36,262 bases of DNA from a virus (IMGVR_UViG_3300037475_000051:1-36262); one strand, 5' to 3'. Numbered from the stretch's first letter, positions 23,683-31,596 are shown. The notes: generated from the sequence alone by a model not told the origin. Made by a program: numbers and translations.

Positions 23683-26600
23683 ATGAGTGTAAAAATAAGT
23701 GGTTTACCTCCAGCTGGCTCGTCACTTTCTACCGACCTATTTGAAGTAGATCAGAGTGGAGTTAGTAAAAGCGTAACAACTGCTCAAATTGCTACTGATA
23801 TTGTAGCTGCTAACAAAATTATAACTAACCCTAGTGCTGCATCTACTGACAATGCAATAGTACGATTTGATAGTACTACCGGACAAATTGTACAAAACAG
23901 TAGTGCTACTATATCTGATTCTGGATTATTAACTGTTCTTTCTGTAGATATTTCAGGTTTATCATCCGGAGTAGTTCATTCTGATAATACAGGCAACCTA
24001 ACCAGTTCATTAATTGTTAATGCAGACGTTGACCCAGCAGCGGCAATTGTAGACACAAAGCTTGCAACTATTGCTACAGCTGGAAAGGTTAGCAATAGTG
24101 CTACTACCGCTACAAGTTCCAATACTCCAACTGCAATTGTTTCAAGAGATGGCAGTGGTAATTTCAGTGCAGGCACTATCACAGCAAGCTTAACCGGTCA
24201 TGCATCTTTAGATTTACCACTAACGGGTGGAACAGTTAGCGGTGGACTAACTTTATCTAGTTTATCGACTGGCGTTGTCCACTCAGGAAGTGGCGGCGCT
24301 TTGACAAGTTCAACTATTGTAAATGCTGACGTTGATGCGGCGGCAGGAATAGTTGACACTAAATTAGCAACTATCTCAACAGCAGGAAAAGTATCTAACT
24401 CGGCTACCACTGCAACCAGTGCTAATACACCCTCTGCAATTGTAGCGCGAGATGGAAGCGGCAATATCTCTATACATCAAGTTACGCTAGCGGTAGATGG
24501 CTCTAATGCAATGGACGCAGTAACTTTTCAGCAGTTAAATTCCGTAGCTGGTGGGCTTGTTGTTAAAACCGCATGCGTTGCTGGAACAACAGCTAACTTA
24601 ACTGCAACATATGCAAACGGTGCTTCTGGTGTTGGTGCTACATTAACAAACTCAGGTACTCAAGCTGCATTTGCATTAGATGGAATTTCGCTAGCTTTAA
24701 ATGATAGGGTTCTAATTAAGAATCAATCAACAACATTTCAAAACGGTATTTATACTGTAACAACAGTTGGTACTGTATCTACTAACTGGGTTTTAACACG
24801 AGCTACTGACTATGACCAAGCTGCTGAAATAACAGCTGGAAGTCTTGTTGTTGTAAATACAGGAACAGTTAACGCAAATTCATCATGGATCCAAACAGCA
24901 ACAGTTGCCACCATTGGAACAAGTCCGGTTTTATTTTCACAATTCACAGCTAACCCAACTTCATTTTTATTAAAAGCAAACAATCTATCTGACTTAGCAA
25001 ATACAACTACAGCTATTAGTAATCTTGGATTAAACGCAGGAACAGCCACATTATCTGTTGGCGGACTTACGGCAACAAGCTTCACAGACTCAGGATTATC
25101 AACTGGAGTTGTACATTCAGGGAGTGGCGGAGCATTCACTAGCTCGACAATAGTAAACGCTGACGTCGATGCAGCCGCAGGAATTTTGGATACAAAGCTA
25201 GCTACTATAAGCACTGCTGGTAAAGTATCTAATTCTGCAACAACCGCAACCAGTGCTAATACAGCAAGTGCAATCGTAGCGCGCGATGGTTCTGGCAATT
25301 TCAGTGCAGGAACGATAACGGCGACAGTGACAGGACATTCGTCCCTTGATTTACCGCTGACCGGGGGGTCGCTGACAGGTGCTCTGACCATTAATCCCGC
25401 AACTAATCAATTAGTTTTAGGTGGTGTTGCTGCCGGCAATACGACGACTATAACATCTCCGGCACCTGCTTCAAGTAGAACATATACCGTTCCAGATGCG
25501 GGAGGGGCTGCATCTTTTGTGATGACTGCCGGCAACCAAACGATAGGTGGCACAAAGACATTCTCAAACACCCTTGTTCTAAATTCTTTGTCAACAGGGG
25601 TGTTGCATTCTGATGTAAGCGGAAATATTTCAAGTACAACAATTGTTAATGCTGATATTAGCGCAAGCGCTGGAATTACAGACGGTAGACTCGCAACAAT
25701 ATCAACTGCCGGAAAAGTTTCGAATAGCGCTACAACTGCAGCAAGCGCAAATACAGCCAGCGCGATAGTTGCAAGAGACGGCAGTGGTAACTTTGCGGCT
25801 GGCACGATTACTGCATCACTTACAGGATCTGCAAGTTTAAATTTATTAAAAACTAATAACTTATCTGATATGAGCGCTCCTTTGCAGAATACGCAAATAG
25901 GATTTGGAAACTCTTCAAATGCGATGATTGGTTCTAACTCTTATACCTGGGATGATACTACGCAAACACATACGATTGGAAATTCATCAGCCATTGTTAA
26001 TACGGCCCTTCATCTGCAATCTACTCGAGATGTTACGCATTGGTTAGAAGCGGACACCGGAAATGAGGGAACGGAAGGCTCAAATCCATTAATAATGTTT
26101 TCTCAAGATGCAAACAATACGGCTTGTACTATTGGATATGACAGCGACAATATATTCAGAATTAATAAAAACGGTATAGGCTCTAATAATGATTTTATTA
26201 TCACCGTTGGAGCTACCTTGTCAGGTGGCGGAACTCCTGGAACAATGCCAACGCTTAGTGGTGGTATCGATGCAATAAATATAGGCGGATCTAACGGAAA
26301 GTTAACGCTAGGTGGGCAGCTTGCAATTCCAGCTACTACTAATCAAATGGTGCTGGGTACTACTAATACGACAACCATTTCAAGCACGGCTCCAGCGTCA
26401 AGCGTAACCTATACTATTCCAGATGCTGGAGGCGCCGCATCATTTGTTATGACTGCAGGCAATCAAACTATTGCTGGCAATAAGACATTAAGTGGCTCTA
26501 CTACTTTAAGTGCTCTTGGAACAGGGGTTGTGCATTCTGGATCGGGAGGGGCGCTAACAAGCTCAACTATCGTTAACGCAGATGTTGATGCTGCTGCAGC

Positions 26601-27549
26601 GATTGTCGATACGAAGCTTGCGACGATTGCTACTGCCTTAAAGGTCTCTAATTCTGCCACAACAGCTGCCAGTACAAATACAGCATCAGCCATTGTGGCT
26701 CGAGATGGAAGTGGCAACTTCTCAGCTGGTATTATTACGGCGTCACTTACAGGGCATGCATCATCAGATTTGGCGTTAACGGGTGGTACATTAACGGGCG
26801 CGCTAACCATTAATCCTACTACTAACCAATTAGTGTTGGGTGGTGTTTCAGCAGGTACAACCACGACCATTACATCTACTGCACCGGCCTCAAATAGAAC
26901 TTATACGATTACAGATGCCGGCGCAGCTGCAAACTTTGTCATGACAGAAGGCGCTCAGACACTTAATGCGACAAAAACATTTTCATCTGCCATTCCAATT
27001 ACAGCGACTACTAACCAATTGGTTCTTGGAACAACTAATACCACAACCATAACAAGTCCAGCTCCATCTGCCAGTAGAACATATACATTGCCAGACTTTG
27101 GTGGTGCGGCATCTATGGTATTAACCAATAATACTGTTACTACAATAAAAACTGGCACCTATACACCAACCATTGGCGATGGCACTAATAATTTTACGAT
27201 GTCTAATGCTAATGGATGGTATAGCCAAAGTGGTGACACCGTCAATTTTTCTGCATGGCTGAATTGGAGCGGCAAAGGATCGGCGACTGGTGCAATGAGA
27301 ATCTCTCTGCCTTTCAGTATAACTGGCGCTGGTTTCTACAGATCGTCCGTTTCATTTGGTTCAACAACAGGCTTGGTGTGGACTGTGGCTGGGAAGGATG
27401 TGACGTTGATAGGCGCATTAGTAACCGGATCTGATTACGTCCAATTGTCGGGCAATCCTTCAGATGGTACCGCAGGCACTGCTATTCTTTGTTCTGCTTG
27501 TTTGACGGCTGGGAACGTAATTGTTAGCGGAACATATAGAACAACATAA
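23683..27549 (+). CDS. Long repeat-rich tail fibre protein
   Basis: A 1288-residue protein, Ser/Thr/Ala/Gly-rich. It starts MSVKISGLPPAGSSLSTDLFEVDQ, a known virion-attachment head (LFEVDQSG). Five copies of a module follow, beginning GVVHSxxGG and running through IVNADVDAAAGIVDTKLATI, then KVSNSATTA and AIVARDGSGNFSAG (near 23960, 24260, 25095, 25585 and 26510). Between them lie NQLVLGG...RTYTxPDAGGA modules (near 25400, 26340, 26820, 27000) and a region shared with the next gene (26020-26280). The final 140 residues form a distinct tip (YTPTIGDGTNNFTMSNANGWYSQ). Trimeric fibre architecture is likely. Confidence 0.85.
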   Translation: MSVKISGLPPAGSSLSTDLFEVDQSGVSKSVTTAQIATDIVAANKIITNPSAASTDNAIVRFDSTTGQIVQNSSATISDSGLLTVLSVDISGLSSGVVHSDNTGNLTSSLIVNADVDPAAAIVDTKLATIATAGKVSNSATTATSSNTPTAIVSRDGSGNFSAGTITASLTGHASLDLPLTGGTVSGGLTLSSLSTGVVHSGSGGALTSSTIVNADVDAAAGIVDTKLATISTAGKVSNSATTATSANTPSAIVARDGSGNISIHQVTLAVDGSNAMDAVTFQQLNSVAGGLVVKTACVAGTTANLTATYANGASGVGATLTNSGTQAAFALDGISLALNDRVLIKNQSTTFQNGIYTVTTVGTVSTNWVLTRATDYDQAAEITAGSLVVVNTGTVNANSSWIQTATVATIGTSPVLFSQFTANPTSFLLKANNLSDLANTTTAISNLGLNAGTATLSVGGLTATSFTDSGLSTGVVHSGSGGAFTSSTIVNADVDAAAGILDTKLATISTAGKVSNSATTATSANTASAIVARDGSGNFSAGTITATVTGHSSLDLPLTGGSLTGALTINPATNQLVLGGVAAGNTTTITSPAPASSRTYTVPDAGGAASFVMTAGNQTIGGTKTFSNTLVLNSLSTGVLHSDVSGNISSTTIVNADISASAGITDGRLATISTAGKVSNSATTAASANTASAIVARDGSGNFAAGTITASLTGSASLNLLKTNNLSDMSAPLQNTQIGFGNSSNAMIGSNSYTWDDTTQTHTIGNSSAIVNTALHLQSTRDVTHWLEADTGNEGTEGSNPLIMFSQDANNTACTIGYDSDNIFRINKNGIGSNNDFIITVGATLSGGGTPGTMPTLSGGIDAINIGGSNGKLTLGGQLAIPATTNQMVLGTTNTTTISSTAPASSVTYTIPDAGGAASFVMTAGNQTIAGNKTLSGSTTLSALGTGVVHSGSGGALTSSTIVNADVDAAAAIVDTKLATIATALKVSNSATTAASTNTASAIVARDGSGNFSAGIITASLTGHASSDLALTGGTLTGALTINPTTNQLVLGGVSAGTTTTITSTAPASNRTYTITDAGAAANFVMTEGAQTLNATKTFSSAIPITATTNQLVLGTTNTTTITSPAPSASRTYTLPDFGGAASMVLTNNTVTTIKTGTYTPTIGDGTNNFTMSNANGWYSQSGDTVNFSAWLNWSGKGSATGAMRISLPFSITGAGFYRSSVSFGSTTGLVWTVAGKDVTLIGALVTGSDYVQLSGNPSDGTAGTAILCSACLTAGNVIVSGTYRTT

Positions 27550-27579
27550 TTTTTTATCTTAATTAACGAGAGGTGACAT

Positions 27580-28503
27580 ATGGCATTTTACGGATTCGGA
27601 TTAAATTTAGGGAGAGGTCAAACAAATACGACCGCTTCAGAAGATAATATCGCTACACATACATATAAATATGAAAGCGATACATTAGCTGATATTTCAT
27701 CAGCAAGTTATTTTCCAGACTATCTTGGCGGTGGAATAGAAGAAGTATTAGTAAACGACATTTTACTTTGCAGAGGCTCAGATGGAGTCGATACTTTTAC
27801 TATTACCGCTTTAGCCCCATTAACTATTGAGCCACAAGAAGAAGCTACAGGAAATGTTACTGGACCGGTTTCTTCAACATTGAATGCCGTTCCTCATTAT
27901 ACAGATACAACCGGAAAAGTTATCGGCAACACTGGTATAACTATTGATGGAAGCAACAACCTCACTACAACTGCTCAGGTAAATACTGGAACATTAAATG
28001 TTACTGGACAGGCTGCTGTATTTGGAAATACGACCACAGCTTCTGATTGGTCTTTTCACGAACGAGGAGCGCGGTCTGTAACGCATTGGATTGAAGCAGA
28101 TACAAGCAACGATCCGGGCGAAGGATATAATCCTGGAATAGTGATGACTCAGGATGGTAATAACTCAGCATTTAGACTTGGCTATGCTAACGATAATCAA
28201 GTAAGACTTGATATTGCCTCAGGAGCGGGCTCCCCAAACAACGACACCATAATTACCACTAATGGAACGCTAGTTGGTGGTGGAGTTATAGGGACACTAC
28301 CAACAATAACACCAGGAACAGTAAGAGTAACTATTCCAGCAGCTGCTGCTGCAAATATCGCGGTAGTTCCGGGCATTAGTCTTAATAACGTTACATTTGC
28401 GCCGGTTGCTGCGAATCCTGGTGGACAATTCACGATGTGGGTTAAATCATCTAATTCGCATTTAATGTGCGGCGCTACTGATACTGGACTTGCTTTCACT
28501 TAA
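27580..28503 (+). CDS. Second fibre protein, sharing a domain with the long fibre
   Basis: A 307-residue protein. The N-terminus (MAFYGFGLNLGRGQTN ... TLADISSASYFPDYLGGG, VLVNDILLCRGSDGVDTFTITAL) is paralogous to that of the next gene. The middle (about 165-245: RSVTHWIEADTSN, GIVMTQDGNNSAF, DTIITTNGTLVGGG) duplicates a segment of the long fibre (VTHWLEADTGN, IMFSQDANNTACTI, GATLSGGGTPG). The C-terminal 60 residues are a small domain ending MCGATDTGLAFT. GAGAGGTG precedes the ATG. It is probably a fibre or cap attached to the long fibre. Confidence 0.7.
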   Translation: MAFYGFGLNLGRGQTNTTASEDNIATHTYKYESDTLADISSASYFPDYLGGGIEEVLVNDILLCRGSDGVDTFTITALAPLTIEPQEEATGNVTGPVSSTLNAVPHYTDTTGKVIGNTGITIDGSNNLTTTAQVNTGTLNVTGQAAVFGNTTTASDWSFHERGARSVTHWIEADTSNDPGEGYNPGIVMTQDGNNSAFRLGYANDNQVRLDIASGAGSPNNDTIITTNGTLVGGGVIGTLPTITPGTVRVTIPAAAAANIAVVPGISLNNVTFAPVAANPGGQFTMWVKSSNSHLMCGATDTGLAFT

Positions 28504-28518
28504 TAATAGGAGATAAGA

Positions 28519-28556
28519 ATGCCTTATAATTCAAATGATTTCATGCTAGGACGCGG
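28519..28556 (+). repeat. Left arm of a 38-bp inverted repeat (gene-start duplication)
   Basis: Starts exactly at the ATG of the 28519 gene and matches the minus strand at 30717-30680 in 35 of 38 bases. Similarity ends soon after the GRG codons and does not extend upstream of the ATG. Confidence 0.85.
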
Positions 28557-29151
28557 TCAGTATAACTGCGAAGGAAGCCCTACTGCTCCTGCTTATCATG
28601 CTTATACAACTACGGAAACTTTGGCTACCGTAACTGCTGCATCTTACTTCCCCGCTAACTTTAACTTTCCTGAAGGATGCGTTATTGATAACGATTTGAT
28701 TTGGATACATGCATCTGATGGGAGGGGATTTTTTACTGTAACTTTTGCTTCAACAGTTCCTTTGTTAAGCGCAAATATTACGCCTCCTAATTTAGCAGTT
28801 ACTAACTCTGCAAGTTTAAGTTTTGGCGGTCCATTTTCTGGACCACAAACGGTTGCTTATAATTATGTAAGGAATGGAACGCAAATTACTTTAACATTTG
28901 AGCCTATTTCATTTGCTTTTACAGGAGCATCTGTAATAACTTCAAGCACCAATTTGCCCGCTGCATTAAGGCCCGCAACGGCGATTCATGGATCTATGAA
29001 TGTCATTAATGCATCTGTTAATGCTCCAGGGTATATGATAGTTGTTGAAACAGGCCAAATAATTGTCGGAACATATCAATCTTTAAATCAGTTTACCTCT
29101 GGTAATGTTGGATGGAATAGAGATCCAATCACTTATCAGTTGCCTGGTTAA
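28519..29151 (+). CDS. Third fibre-cluster protein with LGRGQ leader
   Basis: A 210-residue beta-rich protein. The N-terminal 90 residues (MPYNSNDFMLGRGQYN, TETLATVTAASYFPANFN, VIDNDLIWIHASDGRGFFTVTF) resemble those of the 27580 gene. The C-terminal half looks like a separate small domain (FTGASVITSSTNLPAALRPA, YMIVVETGQIIVG) of the kind seen in fibre tips. AGGAGAT precedes the ATG. Its first 38 bases recur, inverted, at the start of the leftward gene at 30717. Confidence 0.65.
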   Translation: MPYNSNDFMLGRGQYNCEGSPTAPAYHAYTTTETLATVTAASYFPANFNFPEGCVIDNDLIWIHASDGRGFFTVTFASTVPLLSANITPPNLAVTNSASLSFGGPFSGPQTVAYNYVRNGTQITLTFEPISFAFTGASVITSSTNLPAALRPATAIHGSMNVINASVNAPGYMIVVETGQIIVGTYQSLNQFTSGNVGWNRDPITYQLPG

Positions 29152-29153
29152 TA

Positions 29154-29702
29154 ATGACTGACTTTGATATTGCCTATCAGCGCCTCTTTAAGATTGAGGG
29201 TGGTTTTGTAAACGACCCTCACGACAACGGAGGTGCCACTAACTTTGGTCTGTCATCAAAGTTTCTAAACTCTCTTAATCTTAGCGGTAACCCAATACTT
29301 AAAGCGCTAGATGAAAATCATGATGGAGTTATAGAGAACATAGAAATTAAAGACATGAAGTCAGAAGATGCAAAAGAGATATTTAGATTCTATTGGTGGC
29401 TTGATAATCACTATGACAAACTAGATAACCAAGACCTAGCAAATAACGTTTTTGACTTTGCAGTACACGCAGGAAGTCATAAAGCCAATACTCTTTTACA
29501 GCAAACAATTAACGCTCAATCCAGCGACAAAATAACTGAAGACGGAATAATTGGAACCAATACAGTTGAAGCTGCAAATAATACAGACAACCTGCTAGAG
29601 CTGTATAAATCTAAGCGTAAGCTGTATTACATGCTAGTAGTTAAAAACAACCCATCTCAACAGAAGTATCTTCATGGATGGCTAAATAGGGTGGATATAT
29701 AA
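29154..29702 (+). CDS. GH108-type endolysin with an EF-hand-like insert
   Basis: A 182-residue lysozyme. The N-terminus LFKIEGGFVNDPHDNGGATNFG is the GH108 signature; Glu15 of EGG is the expected catalytic acid. An insertion at 53-64 (DENHDGVIENIE) fits the EF-hand calcium loop. VFDFAVHAGSHKANTLLQQT and DGIIGTNTVEAAN form the usual C-terminal peptidoglycan-binding half. It should cut the glycan strands of the wall at lysis. No signal peptide is present, so release needs the holin that follows. The ribosome site is weak. Confidence 0.9.
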   Translation: MTDFDIAYQRLFKIEGGFVNDPHDNGGATNFGLSSKFLNSLNLSGNPILKALDENHDGVIENIEIKDMKSEDAKEIFRFYWWLDNHYDKLDNQDLANNVFDFAVHAGSHKANTLLQQTINAQSSDKITEDGIIGTNTVEAANNTDNLLELYKSKRKLYYMLVVKNNPSQQKYLHGWLNRVDI

Positions 29703-30100
29703 TGTTTTCATCACTTCTAAAACCAATCAGCGACACTGTTAATAACGTAATAAACAAGATTATTCCTGATAAAACTCTCGCTCTTCAATTACAAGCTGAG
29801 ATAACAAAAGAACTTATCTCAAGTGATGAAATGGATATAGAAAATGCTGTAAAAGTTATCGTCGCTGAAGCTCAAGGACAATCAGCATTACAAAGAAATT
29901 GGCGACCAATATTGATGCTATCAATAGTAGCCATTATCGTTAATAACTATATTCTAGCTCCTTATTTAACTTCATTTGGATTGCATGTAGTAACACTGGC
30001 TTTGCCCGATAAGCTATTCTCGCTCATGGAAATAGGTGTGGGCGGATATGTTATGGGGAGAACAGGGGAGAAGATGTTAGAGACATGGAAGCAGAAATAA
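29702..30100 (+). CDS. Holin, 3-TM family
   Basis: A 132-residue protein that fits the 3TM_holin pattern: IPDKTLALQLQAEITKEL, then a linker, QRNWRPILMLSIVAIIVNNYI (conserved WRP and first membrane helix) and two further hydrophobic stretches, ending GVGGYVMGRTGEKM. It would permeabilise the inner membrane for the endolysin. It overlaps the endolysin stop by one base and the next gene by 16 nt. Confidence 0.85.
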   Translation: MFSSLLKPISDTVNNVINKIIPDKTLALQLQAEITKELISSDEMDIENAVKVIVAEAQGQSALQRNWRPILMLSIVAIIVNNYILAPYLTSFGLHVVTLALPDKLFSLMEIGVGGYVMGRTGEKMLETWKQK

Positions 30101-30459
30101 TAATGGAATTAGCCTCGCGCATAGGAAACAACGAAGAAGACATTAGACGCATTGAAGCATCAATTTATGAAGTATCAGGTCAGCTTCATACTTTAATAGC
30201 TGAACAAAGATTCCTAGCTGAAAAGGTAGACCACATTGGCAATAAGTTTTCGGCTTTAGGCATGGAATTTAAGATTTCAAAAGAAAAGATAGACGCCATA
30301 GATTTATATAATCAGTTCAAACGAGAATATATAGACACGCTTTTTTCTTATGTAAAAATAGGCGCAGTAGTAGTGCCATTCTTAATGGGAATAATAGGCT
30401 ATATGGCTTATGACTGGGGTTTGTATAAGCCAATACCTAGAATTGAGCAGCAGAAGTAA
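30085..30459 (+). CDS. Coiled-coil protein with a C-terminal membrane helix, lysis cluster
   Basis: A 124-residue protein: an N-terminal coiled coil (EEDIRRIEASIYEVSGQLHTL and on to about residue 85) and one hydrophobic helix near the C-terminus (IGAVVVPFLMGIIGYMAYDW). The start is ATG 30085 in the holin gene; ATG 30103 is a possible alternative. Next to the holin, it may be a holin regulator or a spanin-like factor, but there is no lipobox or signal peptide. The role is inferred from position only. Confidence 0.6.
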   Translation: MEAEIIMELASRIGNNEEDIRRIEASIYEVSGQLHTLIAEQRFLAEKVDHIGNKFSALGMEFKISKEKIDAIDLYNQFKREYIDTLFSYVKIGAVVVPFLMGIIGYMAYDWGLYKPIPRIEQQK

Positions 30460-30486
30460 CTTTATTAAGAAATATCGTTAATAAAG
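30460..30486. terminator. Candidate bidirectional hairpin between converging operons
   Basis: CTTTATTAA (30460-30468) and TTAATAAAG (30478-30486) form a perfect 9-bp inverted repeat with a 9-nt loop. It lies between the last rightward gene and the last leftward gene. The stem is AT-rich and has no clear T tract on either strand, so strength is doubtful. Confidence 0.45.
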
Positions 30487-30498
30487 AAAGGATGGATA

Positions 30499-30717
30499 TC
30501 ATTTATTAACAGGCCGCATAATTGGAACTTTATCTTTAATATAATCCCAAAAGCATTTGGGGCAAACAAATTCGTCTGTTGATGGGTCATTCGGTGCGGG
30601 AGGATAATCACAGTATTGCGAATAAGTTACTGAATAGTCACATTTAAAACACTTGTATTCTTTTCTAATACAATCTTCCCCGCGACCAAGCATGAAATCA
30701 TTTGAATTATAAGACAT
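30499..30717 (-). CDS. Chimeric zinc-ribbon protein with a fibre-type leader
   Basis: A 72-residue protein. Its first 13 residues, MSYNSNDFMLGRG, are the start of the fibre-cluster protein at 28519 (Pro to Ser the only change). The rest has CFKC, a lone Cys and CPKC, a plausible zinc ribbon, and ends DKVPIMRPVNK. It has its own GGAG site upstream. It appears to have been made by joining the copied start of a tail gene to a zinc-ribbon body. It is the last gene of the leftward operon. Confidence 0.7.
   Translation of the reverse strand: MSYNSNDFMLGRGEDCIRKEYKCFKCDYSVTYSQYCDYPPAPNDPSTDEFVCPKCFWDYIKDKVPIMRPVNK
30680..30717 (-). repeat. Right arm of a 38-bp inverted repeat
   Basis: Reverse-complement partner of 28519-28556 (35 of 38 bases identical), starting at the ATG of the leftward gene. 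Of three differences, two are silent and one changes Pro to Ser. Confidence 0.85.
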
Positions 30718-30719
30718 AT

Positions 30720-31064
30720 TTATTTCTCCATCAATTCTGGATTTTCGTAGATGTTTCCTATTATGTGCGTTAGCTCATTCCATTCGAATAAACCACATTG
30801 TTCTCCATCTTCAAACTTAATAAAATAACCTGCTAATTCGCATGAATAAATAACCTTTCCAATAAAATCATGTGAACTTCCGATTATTTTAAATATATCA
30901 CCTTCGTATATTTCTTTGCCGCTTTTATCTTTTAAGCCTGTGTATTGTAGTAATATATAATCATCTTCCTCCAGAATTCCATGCTTTAAACTAGGGGAGT
31001 TAAGGTCATAAACCATGACATTATCAATCGTGTTCCAAGCTCTAAATTTTAACTCTCTCATCAT
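30720..31064 (-). CDS. YopX family protein
   Basis: A 114-residue protein opening with MMRELKFRAWNTIDNVMVYD and containing LLQYTGLKDKSGKEIYEGDIFKI and THIIGNIYENPELM, all hallmark motifs of the YopX family, common in phages and with unknown function. I place the start at ATG 31064, which overlaps the preceding stop (TAATG), behind GAGTGG; ATG 31061 is equally possible. Confidence 0.9.
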   Translation of the reverse strand: MMRELKFRAWNTIDNVMVYDLNSPSLKHGILEEDDYILLQYTGLKDKSGKEIYEGDIFKIIGSSHDFIGKVIYSCELAGYFIKFEDGEQCGLFEWNELTHIIGNIYENPELMEK

Positions 31065-31402
31065 TATTTTAACCACTCCTCAGCTAGTCGCTCTGATATC
31101 TCACCACTATCTCTCATCCTTTTCACCCACGCCTCATGCGATTCATCTTTTCCCCTCCAGGAATGAGAGAAAGGAAAGTAATAGTCAACATCTTCCTCGG
31201 AAAATCTATGAAAACCCCCGCCCATATCTAAGCTGTCGCCTGTAAGAATCATTAAATCTCTGTTGCAATTGTCTGCATGATACATTAGAAACCTAAATGT
31301 GTTAATAATATCAGCGCCACCCCATCCCCATGCTTGCCTAGAAAAAGCAAACTCACTAGTTTTTTTGCATACTGTGCAACTCAGATAGTAATCAGTACTC
31401 AT
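31064..31402 (-). CDS. Hypothetical protein with N-terminal CxxC
   Basis: A 112-residue protein opening MSTDYYLSCTVCKKTSEFAF, a start seen in small phage proteins of unknown role; the CxxC may bind metal. The rest is polar with many His, Trp and acidic residues (FHRFSEEDVDYYFPF). GAGGAT precedes the ATG. It is the gene nearest attP on the far side of the integrase. Confidence 0.65.
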   Translation of the reverse strand: MSTDYYLSCTVCKKTSEFAFSRQAWGWGGADIINTFRFLMYHADNCNRDLMILTGDSLDMGGGFHRFSEEDVDYYFPFSHSWRGKDESHEAWVKRMRDSGEISERLAEEWLK

Positions 31403-31422
31403 AATTTTATCCTCTTTTTTAT

Positions 31423-31433
31423 GTATAATATAA
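31423..31433 (+). repeat. Candidate integrase arm-type site, left arm
   Basis: GTATAATATAA. The same 11-mer occurs twice on the other side of the attachment core in the same orientation. Confidence 0.45.
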
Positions 31434-31549
31434 AACCTAAAATCAATGACTTACGAATCAATTTGCCCATCAAGAGAACAAAAATATTATATAAAAATCG
31501 CACTAGATTTATGTTAAGAATCATTATATTATTGCCGTTTTGTGGCTGA

Positions 31550-31596
31550 GACTCTTAATCAATTGGTCATAGGTTAGACCCCTATACGGCCCACCA
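31550..31596 (+). other. attP: attP core: 3' half of a tRNA-Lys gene
   Basis: GACTCTTAATCAATTGGTC is the anticodon loop (CTT) and following stem of gammaproteobacterial tRNA-Lys. A T-arm-like hairpin (ATAGG/CCTAT), an acceptor strand (ACGGCCC), a discriminator A and CCA follow, ending at 31596. The 5' half and the 5' side of the anticodon stem are missing, and the T-loop (TTAGACC) departs from TTCRA. This fits a phage-carried copy that restores the host tRNA 3' end on integration, with decay beyond the crossover core. The integrase gene is nearby (31925-32926). Confidence 0.8.

Noticed and set aside
24810-26870. Several long leftward open frames (up to 193 codons) inside the long fibre gene
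   Set aside because: They are rich in Val/Ala/Pro, repeat in step with the fibre modules and have no ribosome sites; they are reverse reads of the Ser/Thr/Ala codons of the repeat.
28519-30717. A confirmed invertible tail-fibre switch
   Set aside because: No serine invertase or enhancer is visible, and inversion would turn the endolysin and holin genes around; only the inverted repeat itself is reported.
31334-31549. Rightward open frame near attP
   Set aside because: It begins inside the 31064 gene on the other strand, lacks a ribosome site and reads as low-quality sequence through the attP arm.
31540-31596. A complete tRNA gene
   Set aside because: Only the 3' half is present. There is no D-arm, the 5' side of the anticodon stem does not pair, and the T-loop lacks the conserved TTC. 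Treated as an attachment core instead.
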